Assembly: GCA_036898135.1 (NCBI GenBank)
Contig: CM072513.1
Span: 31,390,946-31,454,945, forward strand
Source of the DNA: Oncomelania hupensis
Taxonomy: Eukaryota > Mollusca > Gastropoda > Littorinimorpha > Pomatiopsidae
DNA: 64,000 nucleotides
Direction of reading: 5' to 3'
A model generated the notes under the pieces. It searched no databases. It saw only the letters and a program-made list of their open reading frames with translations, and was not told the origin of the DNA. The position numbers and the translations under genes are program-made. Shown here piece by piece: positions 23,972 to 33,752 of the stretch. Numbering within the stretch: position 1 is the first letter of the stretch; each line of letters begins with the position of its first letter.

Positions 23972-24209
23972 AACCTATGAACATTGAGGTTTAACGTCTA
24001 CACCCACCATTGGCGATATGGCAGACGGGGATAACCATCCCATGGAAAGAGGGGGAGGGACCTGAATCAACACTGAACCACCAGAGCAATCATATTGCTA
24101 AAATGTACAGTAAAAATAGCCACATTTTATATCGCCCACCACGGGATTCGAACCTGGGCCATCGGTGTGCCAGGCGAACGCTCTACCACTTGAGCTACGG
24201 CAGTGGGCC
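23972..24209 (-). mobile_element. tRNA-derived SINE
   Basis: On the minus strand, 24209-24135 reads as a tRNA-like head: A box TAGCTCAAGTGG (24197-24186) and B box GGTTCGAATCC (about 24155-24145). The body continues to about 23972 and includes GCCATATCGCCAATGGTGGG. The body end recurs alone at 49413-49465. A genuine tRNA is unlikely because the anticodon arm pairs poorly and the downstream body is shared with another locus. Confidence 0.75.
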
Positions 24210-25334
24210 ATGCGAGCAGACAAAAGATGTGTGCTATTTGTATCTTGTGGTTGTGCATCTTGTTCTTGTTTTAGTTCGTGTTTTTATTGTTGTTGTTTTT
24301 GTTGTTGTTGTTGTTGTTGTTCTTCTTCTTCTTCTTCTTCTTCTTCTTCTTCTTTTTCCATGATCTCTTCTGTCAAACTATTTGCACTCGGAAGCTAATT
24401 TATTTTCTCCTTTGTTGCCTAAGTATAAAGCTAGGCTTAAAATCTACTCTGTTGTTCTGCCGCTGTCTAGTCTAGACTCCACGATTTATTGCGTCAGAGA
24501 ATATCCTACGATTTTACAGTATCTTTCACGTGGAATTATGCTCTAGCTATATAAAGTGCCGGTTCAGTGGGGTTGGGTGCAATGTCACGATAAGAGCTGT
24601 GTAGAGATCTTGTAGATGGCAGTTTGATTTTGCTCCCATTAATACTGGTAGTCTTGGACAAACAAGGTGCATACGTGGGTGCGAGATCTTAAAGCTTGTT
24701 CATGACTATTACATTGACAGCGATATATTTGTAACAATAAATTAAAATAAAATAACATTATGGCAGGGCACGGTGATTTAGAGAATTACATGAAATCGCT
24801 ATCAAGCAATAAAGTAAAAGCGTTATAAAACCTAAATCAATACGTTTATAAAACTAACAAGATGGCAAGCCATATAACATGCATTTCCAGACAACCACAT
24901 CCATTTACAAATCGCACTGAGTGGCGGTGTATTTTGTTAACACACACACACGCACAAACACCCACACACACGCACGCACACATACACACACACCCACACA
25001 CACACACATACACCCGCACATACATTCACATCGACATCGACTACATCCCGCCAAAAATTGAAAATACATGTAATAATAACTAAAAATGATTAAAAATAAA
25101 TTTAACAAAGAATTCTTAATTGAAACTCCTCCTCCTCCTCCTCCTCCTCCTACTACTACTTATTATTATTATTTTTTATGGTTATTAGTACGGTTATTAT
25201 TATGGTTTATTATAATTATTAAAGGCAATGAAAAAAAAAACTTTAAAAAAAGGAAAACAACAAAAAAAGAGAAAAACATACATTTATTTAAAATATAAAC
25301 ATAATGATTATAAAGAAAAAGTCTTCCTCGCGCG

Positions 25335-25405
<71 letters not shown>

Positions 25406-26060
25406 TGAACACAATCACACACAAACACAACACACATTAAAAAAAATGTTATAAAAACAAACAAAAAACACACAAATCCGAAACAAAAATACACACTTGA
25501 ACCGCGGACTAAATCCATACATGATCGGCTGAGCTAACAATTAACTACAAAGCAATTGCGGTAAAATAAACTATATAACACACCGTCGGAGTTGTTTCAA
25601 AGCGCTTTTTGTTAAGAATTGGCACCAGCTACCTTGACCTTTGATAGAGCAAATACGATAGCACTGGAGGCTAGTCACTAACCTAGGTAGTCTAATGTCC
25701 CTGGGCAGTTTTGTCAAACTCCGTTCCGTAGTTCTTGAGAAATGGCGTTAAACGAACAGACGGACCGACCCACCGACATTTGGCTCATTCTGATACCCGA
25801 TTGTTTCAGTGTATTTCAAGATAAGTTTAAAAATACCCCCCCCCCCCCCCAAAAAAAAAAAAAAAAAAAATAACTACACCAAAAAAAAAAAAATATAAAA
25901 CCTTATCTACTAAGCAGTCATAACTTTTAAAACAATGTTTGATGTAGGCCTATAGCTTTCATGCACTGACATTATAAGCATACACACAAGCGCGCGCAAA
26001 CACCCTCCACCCCAACATACACACAAACGCACCCACACACGCACATACACACACGCACAC
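24210..26060. repeat. Microsatellite-rich non-coding stretch
   Basis: Holds (TTG)n/(TTC)n at 24286-24355, (CA)n at 24940-25030, (CTC)n at 25126-25150, (ATA)n at 25336-25404, poly(C)/poly(A) at 25837-25870 and (CA)n to 26082. The segment 25610-25800 (GTTCTTGAGAAATGGCG, then ACAGACGGACCGACC) resembles dispersed repeats common in marine invertebrates. No gene. Confidence 0.6.
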
Positions 26061-26350
26061 GCACACACACGCACACACACACAGCCGAGGTTACACAGTA
26101 TTATCATGACTTTCCCGACACGCCACATACGTTGTGCTGACAATGGGTCATATTTCGTCCCCATTTTTAAGTATTTTGAAGTGTTCGAACCCTAACCCTA
26201 ACCCTAACCCTAACCCAGCCCTAACCCTAACGGATCATTGTTCTAACGTCAAAACAAGTAGGCATGTCAATACAAATTATGTACATGTTCACTGATTTGT
26301 CCAAGTAACACGATGTAAGTGTGCCCACATTTCGATCGGTTACACACACA
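26060..26350 (+). repeat. CCCTAA-bearing dispersed repeat, copy C
   Basis: (AC)n, then GCCGAGGTTACACAGTATTA, the conserved ACATACGTTGTGCTGACAAT block, four tandem CCCTAA units (about 26190-26216), then a block with TTCTAACGTCAAAACAAG and GTAAGTGTGCCC, then (AC)n. It aligns along its length with the inverse of 2190-2500 with scattered differences. The two ends (GGTTACACAGTATTA and, reversed, GTGTTACTTGG) are weakly inverted repeats, hinting at a MITE. Confidence 0.65.
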
Positions 26351-26364
26351 CTCTCACATACATT

Positions 26365-26628
26365 TTTGTAGAAACGACGTTGTGATGACTGTCATGAAAC
26401 TCTACATACATTATTTGGACACATTTACCATTATTTTGACATTATTTTGACATTTTCCCATTTTTTTGAAGCTATCCCTAACCCTAATCCTAACCCTTAA
26501 CCTAACCCCTAAGCCTAACACAGCACTAACCCTAACGGAACACTGTTTTGACGTCAAAATAACGGGGCCGTCAAAAGAAAGTACGTAGAGTTTCAAGTGT
26601 ATGTCAGAGTAACGTCGTTTCTACCTAG
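26365..26628. mobile_element. MITE-like element with internal CCCTAA motifs
   Basis: Terminal inverted repeats of about 40 bp: GTAGAAACGACGTTGTGA at 26369 and its inverse ending AACGTCGTTTCTAC at about 26623, with AAACTCTACATAC paired to GTACGTAGAGTTT further in. The core has CCCTAACCCTAATCC and TGACGTCA-like sequence. It is flanked on both sides by (AC)n. There is no ORF. Confidence 0.6.
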
Positions 26629-26662
<34 letters not shown>

Positions 26663-26792
26663 ACACACCCCCCCACGCACGCACACACACCCACACACAC
26701 ACTGAGTATTGGAAGTGATAAATTCAAAGGGACAAAGGAGGAAAAGGAAAAGGTAAGGTATATTTTTGAATAGCTGCCGATACAACTGATCC

Positions 26793-26996
26793 TCTCCTAT
26801 CCTATCCCGTAACCCGAAGGTCGTTCGGGCGCCCAAGATGATTGTTTAACCAGCGTACTCAATCTTTCTCTGTCCTCAGCAACCATCATCGCTGCGCTTA
26901 GTGTCAAGCCAGTCCATTCTCGAATGTTATCCTCCCATTTATTTTTCTGTATCCCTCTTCTTCTGCCTCCTTGCACCATGCCTTACAGGATGGTCT
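26793..26996 (-). pseudogene. RTE-like LINE 3' fragment
   Basis: The minus strand encodes QGGRRRGIQKNKWEDNIR and [18 protein letters not shown], the tail seen in the LINE copies at 13768, 51315 and 57130, and ends in GGATAGGATAGGAGAGG-like repeats at the low coordinate. About 200 bp remain, with no RT. Confidence 0.8.
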
Positions 26997-26999
26997 TAG

Positions 27000-27461
27000 A
27001 TGATACAACTGAAAACAGTATTCTTTTTCAAAAGAAGAAGAAGAAGAAGAAGAAGAAGGAGAAACTTCCACAGCACTTCCGGTAATGCTGTTCAGTGATT
27101 GCTAAGAGATCAACTTTGAAGTTTTGAACGCTGTATTGGCACGACCACAGCTGGAAAAGGATGAAGCTAACCACTGATTAAGTTGCTTTGTTAACAAAAA
27201 CTACAGGATTAATCATTATTTCAAGTACCAGGTGTCTGATATTACAAAACACCTGCAACATGCTGTGATGTTGTAAATTTGCTCATAAAACGAAGTCCAG
27301 TGTTAAATAGATTGTTTCATTCAACTTCCAGCTTTAGTCCCAAAATGCGCCGGCTGTGAAAAGTGGTCGAAGCAACAGTATTTCACGAGAAAAATGTGGA
27401 TTTTTTAATGATGCACCAGCCTTTCCCTCACTTCCTCTCACCCCACCCCTCTCTCTCTCTC

Positions 27462-27511
<50 letters not shown>

Positions 27512-27600
27512 ATGTCTCTCCCTCCCCCTCTCTGTCTATCTCACTCTGTCTGTCTGTCTGTCTCTCTCTCTGCACTTTGTCTCTCTCTCTCTGCACTTTG

Positions 27601-27635
<35 letters not shown>

Positions 27636-28435
27636 GTCTCTCTCTCTCTCTCTCTGTCCCACCCTCTTAAGACGAGTGGTGCGTGAACTATAGAAACTTG
27701 CTTAAATGCTCGCAGTTGTTTATGAAGCTTCTGTGCTTTGATTATTCATTTATCTGTGTTTGGCCTGGCCGCCCGTAGATAACCCGGTGGGGTGGAAAAC
27801 CGGGATAAGCTTAGTAGGACCACTGATCTCTGCACATACATCTTGGTATACTAGCTCTGTACACCTGTGCTAGTTAAATATGCAGGATACCCTCACAGTG
27901 GAACCATAACAATCAAGAGGGGGGTAGGAATGATAGTTTTATGAACGGGTAGCCTATAATGAACGAATAGGAATCTTACATCTTCAAGTTATATACAGTT
28001 ATATTGGCGTAAGTCTTTTGACCTATTCGTTCCTGATAACCGTTTATAAAATTTTCAAACAGGAAATATAAACTACAGTAATAGTTTGATACTCGAAAAA
28101 CAACAGCGCCGTTCCGGGTAGGTGGGGTGGATTATCGTATCTTATGTTATTGTGAAATTTGCAATGGCGAGATCCGGCAGTTAAATTTCCGCGGTGCGCG
28201 CGATAAATTATAATTATCCATTCTTAGAAGAAGCTTAGTGTGACCTTTTCGCTCTAGTATAGTACTAGCATTCATATTCCATCGAAGGAAAACCTAATAA
28301 TCCCAACCATTTTAATCCCCCACAGCTGTATAGCCTATCAAAATATCACTCTTTCTGTTATACCTATTCCCATAGCGGAATTAAAGGTAGAAGGTAAAGG
28401 ACGGTGTTCTCGTAACCTAGGTGTCATGTTGTTTG
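27000..28435. other. Non-coding stretch with a (CT)n microsatellite
   Basis: (AGA)n at 27029-27060 and a long CT array at about 27446-27658. The remainder (27660-28435) is unclassified. Leucine/serine open frames over the CT array are artefacts. Confidence 0.6.
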
Positions 28436-29240
28436 TAGATTATAGTCCCACGACACTTTCGCATATAGGTGACTACTGGACCGATTTATACTGACACCAG
28501 CGGGCCAGTTGTTGGTAAAGGGGAAAATAATATGATCACACGTTGACCAATCCAGGATTCGAACCAGCGACCTTTCGGTTACTAGCAAGACGCTCTTACC
28601 AGCTGAGCTACCCGGCCCCATAGGTGTCATTGTATGTAGATTATAGTCACACGACACTTTCGCATATAGGTGACTACTGGACCGATTTATACTGACACCA
28701 GCGGGCCAGTTGTTGGTAAAGGGGAAAATAATATGATCACACGTTGACCAATCCAGGATTCGAACCAGCGACCTTTCGGTTACTAGCAAGACGCTCTTAC
28801 CAGCTGAGCTACCCGGCCCCATAGGTGTCATTGTATGTAGATTATAGTCACACGACACTTTCGCATATAGGTGACTACTGGACCGATTTATACTGACACC
28901 AGCGGGCCAGTTGTTGGTAAAGGGGAAAATAATATGATCACACGTTGACCAATCCAGGATTCGAACCAGCGACCTTTCGGTTACTAGCAAGACGCTCTTA
29001 CCAGCTGAGCTACCCGGCCCCATAGGTGTCATTGTATGTAGATTATAGTCACACGACACTTTCGCATATAGGTGACTTACTGGACCGATTTATACTGACA
29101 CCAGCGGGCCAGTTGTTGGTAAAGGGGAAAATAATATGATCACACGTTGACCAATCCGGGATTCGAACCAGCGACCTTTCGGTTACTAGCAAGACGCTCT
29201 TACCAACTGAGCTACCCGGCCCCCTAAGGTGTCATTGGGG
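28436..29240 (-). repeat. Tandem array of four 201-bp tRNA-derived SINE units
   Basis: Units begin at 28436, 28637, 28838 and 29039, an exact 201-bp period for the first three; units 2 and 3 look identical, and unit 4 has a 1-bp insertion and a few substitutions. On the minus strand each unit carries a tRNA-like head: GGGTAGCTCAGCTGGTAAGA (A box) and GGTTCGAATCC (B box), followed by a body with GTCAGTATAAATCGG. The putative anticodon loop TAGTAAC would read GTA, but stem pairing is imperfect. Because 201 = 3 x 67, the array is open in one frame for 211 codons (28424-29059); this is a repeat artefact. Each unit keeps an internal Pol III promoter. Confidence 0.85.
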
Positions 29241-29365
29241 GACAGAGACGTTTAAAGAGACTGTCCTTTTCTCTTGGCCAGCTTAATGAGGGTGTGCCCA
29301 TCTCCTCTCTATTGTTGCCTTAGGCTTACTTAATTCTCCGGTTCTTAACGCAGCCGTCACATCTA

Positions 29366-30000
29366 TGGCGGCCTACTAGCGCCAAAACCTGATAATTACA
29401 ATTATCAGGTGATAATTACAAATATCATGGGATAATTTCACTTATCAAGAAATAATTACAATTATCATTTAAAATTTACAAATATGTTCGCGTGATCATG
29501 TTTAATTTTCAGTGTTGGCTCTATCAATCCGCCTGGAAATGCGCCAAAACTGAAAATTGTAATTATCACATAATAATTAAAAATTTCACTTGATAATTAT
29601 AATTTCCACGCGATCATGCTTAATTCTGGTAAGGCGGCTTACTAGCGTCAAAACCTGCAAAACTTACATGTATCAGTGATAATTGTAATTAACACGTGTT
29701 CTGCGTAATTCACAGAGATACCGGAAATTCACGGTGTTAGTTACTAATTTTCAGTTTTGGCCACGCTTTACGAGGGCTAAAACCCCAGGCGTGCTGGGAA
29801 CAGTGCCGCTGCCGCGCATGCGCATGCGCAACGGGCCGCGCATGCTCATCAGTATTAAATTGATATTTATAATTTTTAGTGATAATTGTAATTATCGCTT
29901 GATAATTGTAATTATCTCTTGATAATTGTAATTATCTCATGATAATTGTAATTATCAGGTTTGGGCGCTAGGAAAGCGTGGCAAATACTGATAATTATTA

Positions 30001-30079
<79 letters not shown>

Positions 30080-30941
30080 GTATTAATTATTATGGTTATT
30101 GACGCCTAATCTAAACAAAGCCCTAGGCGTTTACAAAGTCAAAAATTTACAACTAATTAAAAAGAAAACATACAAAACAAGAAAAGAAGATAATTTTTTC
30201 ACTGATAACCACCTTCTGCAAAACACACACACACAGACACACACACGCACTCACACATAATCACTTATATAATAAAGAAAACAAAAAATCAATTAAATTA
30301 GTCACTGCGAGAAGCTAAGCACACCAAACATACTCAAAGACAATCAAAATTAAAGACTATGATGGAAATAAATAAGTTTTGAGATGTTTTTTGAAGGTTG
30401 GCAGGGAGGGTGAATGACGGATGAAGTGGGGGAGCTGGTTCCAGGTAACAGGGGCTTGGTAAGAGAAAGACCTTTGGCCAAAAGTTTTTGTCCTGACAGT
30501 GGGGATCGTAAAGATACGAGAGTCTGCAGAAGAGCGAAGCTGACGGGATGGGGTGTAGAGATGGAGTAGGTCAGATATATATTGTGGGCCAGAAGCATCA
30601 AGGGACTTATAGCAGAGTGTGGCAGTCTTGTGAGAAATTCTCTGTTGAACAGGAAGCCAGTGGAGAGAGTGTAGGAGAGGGGAGATGTGGTCAAATTTAG
30701 AAGAGCGAAAGACAAGCCTAGCAGCATGGTTCTGGACCCTTTGGAGCTTAGAAATAAGATAGTTAGGGCAGCCTGAAAGAATAGCATTGCAGTAATCTAA
30801 ACGAGGCAGTACGAAGGCACAGAGAAGAGTCTTAATTAACACTGCGGATTACCAATATCTGTAAATTACACAGAACACGTGATAATTTCAATTATCTCGT
30901 GATAATGGTAACTCTAGGTTTTGGTGCTAGTATGCCGTCAT
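29366..30941. mobile_element. TIR element with GATAATTAC palindromes, interrupted by a LINE
   Basis: The left end GGCGGCCTACTAGCGCC plus AAAACCT (29368-29391) is matched in inverse by AGGTTTTGGTGCTAG and TATGCCGTC at 30916-30939. Subterminal DNA on both sides is packed with GATAATTACAATTATC palindromes. Further partial ends lie inside (29632-29657 direct; 29955-29975 inverse), suggesting nested or tandem related MITEs. An L2-like LINE fragment lies between about 29997 and 30842. There is no transposase ORF. Confidence 0.6.
29997..30842 (-). pseudogene. L2/CR1-like LINE 3' fragment
   Basis: The minus-strand frame 30357-30842 encodes the RT C-terminal tail typical of L2/CR1-type LINEs (PRLDYCNAILSGCP, KLQRVQNHAARLV, HSLHWLPVQQRI). 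The 3' UTR runs to about 30080 and ends in a (TAA)n tail (plus-strand (ATT)n, 29997-30079), preceded by a hairpin-like CGCCTAGGGCTTTG...GATTAGGCG. It is 5'-truncated at about 30842. TTAATTA occurs at both edges and may be the target duplication, but the context is AT-rich. Confidence 0.8.
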
Positions 30942-31344
30942 ACACATCCACAGCTGGGTGTACTGGGACTTTTGTTCAGCGCTATAGTTTCTATTTCTTT
31001 GTGTCACCAGTATATACTTTCAGTAAATAACATTTTTGTACGAGGACAATACAGTCGTTTTAGAATTGGTATGTCTAAAGTAAATGGTCACTTTCTTCAG
31101 CATATGCCTATTGCAGAAGTTAAGAAATGCTTGACCATTTTGTCAGACAGTCGATGAAACTGAGGTTCACTTTTTATTAGTATATCCACTGTACAATGAA
31201 AATTAGAAATGAATTAATTCCTGCAAAATATTATAATTATCCTTGTTTGTTAAGGTTTCATCTGTTGTTATCATGTTCAGTCTCATCTGTTAACAACCTT
31301 GTCGTATTTGTATATAAAACCTTTGGTTTGCGAGAAAGAGTTTA
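30942..31344. other. Non-coding stretch, no gene recognised
   Basis: AT-rich unique-looking sequence between the TIR element and the solo LTR. Short open frames without recognisable domains. Confidence 0.4.
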
Positions 31345-31851
31345 TGTTACGTTGAAACGAACGAAAGTATGTCTAAAACGCGCACGATAGATCTGGTCGT
31401 TTCGTTTTGCAAAGTATTCAATAATGGAGTTTATTTACCTTTGATTTGAGTTTGCATTGTTGTTAGGAGAGGCTTTGTATAACGTTGATAATTTTCGTTA
31501 GTCGATACTGTTAGAGAATTTTCTGGATCCGTTTGTTTACTATCGATCGAAGTTTCTTGATGGACGTAGATATTTGCGAACATTCTGGGACGAGAATAAA
31601 TATGTATGACGTAAGTAAGTGATGACGATCTTTAATTCTGATTGGTTGGTTCTAATGCGTCATTTCTAGAACGACCTGTCGTCATCTCGAATGAGAAAAA
31701 AAAAATTATAAAATGGATGCCCTGGGTGTGGTTAGAGAGTAGTGAAAGTTGTTGAGTTGAGTTGAGAATTGTATGCAGTTGTTGATGTGTGCTGAATAAA
31801 AAGTGGAAAACTTCATACGTCGACTTTGTGACTTGTATGCTGCTTGAGCAG
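31345..31851 (+). repeat. Solo LTR related to gypsy-2, left part (split by gypsy-3)
   Basis: Starts TGTTACGTTGAAACGAACG like the gypsy-2 LTR and follows it with moderate divergence and some rearrangement in the middle. It stops at AGCAG (31847-31851), where gypsy-3 begins, and continues at 39955-40056, ending TGTAACA. No gypsy-2 internal sequence adjoins either end, so it is a solo LTR of about 609 bp. Flanks GTTTA and GTTAT are not a perfect target duplication. Confidence 0.85.
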
Positions 31852-33380
31852 TGTCATGAATTGGCTAGTTTTAACTCTGCTCATTGACTGTTTAGCCATG
31901 TGTAGTCTTTGTAACAGTAGAGAAGTTAGACTATTACACAGCAGCAATTAAATTACACAGCAAACCACACACAGCGAGCGAGCCACCCACATCGCAGTGA
32001 CTCAGCACTTGAGCTTTGAATCGGACCGTTTTAACCAATCAGAGCAGGCTCAGTGGGTAGAGCAGTGCTGAATGTGTCAAAACCTAAGACAGTTTGAATC
32101 AGTCGTGTGTGAGACGAGGAAGAAGTAACATCTCCTTAGCTAGCAGAGAACTATCTTCACTCATAGATCAGGAAGCAGGACTTAGAATCTCAGAATTCTA
32201 TTTAGTCAACACGGGCCTGAACTTGTCAAACAGGTAAATGAACACACTTCTGTTTCATCGTGCTATATTTATATTATTGTTGAAATTATGTTTGAAGAAT
32301 TTGCTATGCATAAATGTGAATTGTTAATCCGAATTTGCGTGACCATGTGGAAAGGCCGAACACGAGGCGAAACACGACCGGTTGCGCCGCCATGTTGTAT
32401 ACCGTACGGAACCACTGTTGTTTAACTTATATGTATGTTTGCAGACCAGTGACTGTACCACTGAATGTTTATATTATTATTAATTCTGTATGTGTATAGT
32501 TAGCCACGATTGATATTTATGTATGTATAGGAATTTAGAGTTGAGATTCCAGTGGAACCCGGAAGTAGCAGAATGTTCGTCGCTTATGTATAGAGATGTG
32601 GAGCTATCACTGAGGGCTACTTTGGCTTTCAGTGAGACGCTCTGCACAAACCGATTATTCAGGGTTGTGCAGAATTTCGTCTCTTATATTACAGACGAGC
32701 AGGCGAGCTATCCCGAGCTATCCCCACTCCACAGAAACGACTAGTTGGTTGAGGAGACTCTGCCGCACAAGCCGGCAAGAGCTACCTTGAAAAACACCCT
32801 GTCAGACCCCACAGCGTGGCAAGGGAACCCAACTACACAACGACAAAGGTGTACCAGAAGCTACCTCACAGAAGGACTTCGACCGCACCATCAGAAAGTT
32901 AAGTGTAATCAACAAAGGTGCACTTAAACTGATCATAACAGGACCACAGTAGTCCAACTCTTCAGAAACTGTAAAACGGACCACAGTAGTCCAAATCTAC
33001 ATGAAATATACTAGCAAAGTGCCCGAGGAAGAAAATAACAGCTGCCTAGACTATCAGCGATCGAACTATTAGCATTGACAGAGACATTTTAAGTTAGATT
33101 AGTACTTAGAGAATCTTGTATAGAGTAGAAGAAATAAATGTGTGATTTTAACTGTTATCAAGTGGCTGGACTACATATGATTCATAGCCGTGTGAAAGCT
33201 AGTGTGACAGTATTCTTTTACCATTTTTCTATCTATTTCTGTACCCCAACCTTAACACAGAACGAGCTAAACAAATAAATTTATTAAAGTAATTCATAGG
33301 GTGACTTACTAGCAGTTCCCACCGAATAAACGTGAGGGTCCATAATTCCATTGTGCAGAGCCCATAAACCCCACGTGACA
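31852..33380 (+). repeat. 5' LTR of gypsy-3
   Basis: 1,529 bp, beginning TGTCATGAATTGGC and ending CCCACGTGACA. AATAAATG near 33135 is a candidate polyadenylation signal. Short open frames within it (for example 32523-32744) are duplicated in the 3' LTR and show no domains. Confidence 0.93.
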
Positions 33381-33752
33381 CTTTAATTGGCGAGCCTAGC
33401 TAGGATCTGTGGATAATAGGAATTGGGTATAACCGGATCTAAGTACAATAAAATTAGATAACAGTAGTAGTAGTAGAATAACTTAGAATAGTGTAAGGGT
33501 ATAACACTGATCAGTTGTGGTGCACTATTCTTTAGTTAAAAACTTTTTTGCTTCAATTCTTTTTGTGCCTGTATGTTGCATTGTTCTTTTGCAGGTTTTG
33601 CTTAAATAACTGTTGTATGCCATTTGACTCTTGTTTTATTCTATTATTGATTACGAATTTTCTGGTCTTTGCATTGTTTTTATTGAATTGCATTATTGCT
33701 AGTGTTTTGGTATTCCACGTGATTCAGAGGTTGTTCATAGACACGTTTGGCA

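Noticed and set aside
24135..24209. Functional tRNA gene on the minus strand
   Set aside because: The downstream body is shared with another locus (49413-49465) and the anticodon arm is irregular; better explained as a SINE head.
26190..26216. A true telomere or fusion point marked by CCCTAA repeats
   Set aside because: Only a few units, embedded in a dispersed repeat that occurs several times in the window.
28424..29059. 211-codon minus-strand open frame with three near-identical 67-residue repeats as a repeat protein
   Set aside because: It is the translation of the 201-bp tandem SINE array, whose period is a multiple of three.
28436..29240. Cluster of four functional tRNA genes
   Set aside because: A and B boxes are good but anticodon and acceptor stems pair poorly and each is embedded in an identical 201-bp SINE-like unit.
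28436..29240. CRISPR-like array
   Set aside because: Repeats are contiguous 201-bp units with no variable spacers, in a eukaryotic genome.
32523..32927. Small open frames in the gypsy-3 LTR as accessory proteins
   Set aside because: Duplicated in both LTRs, very short, without domains; could be chance.
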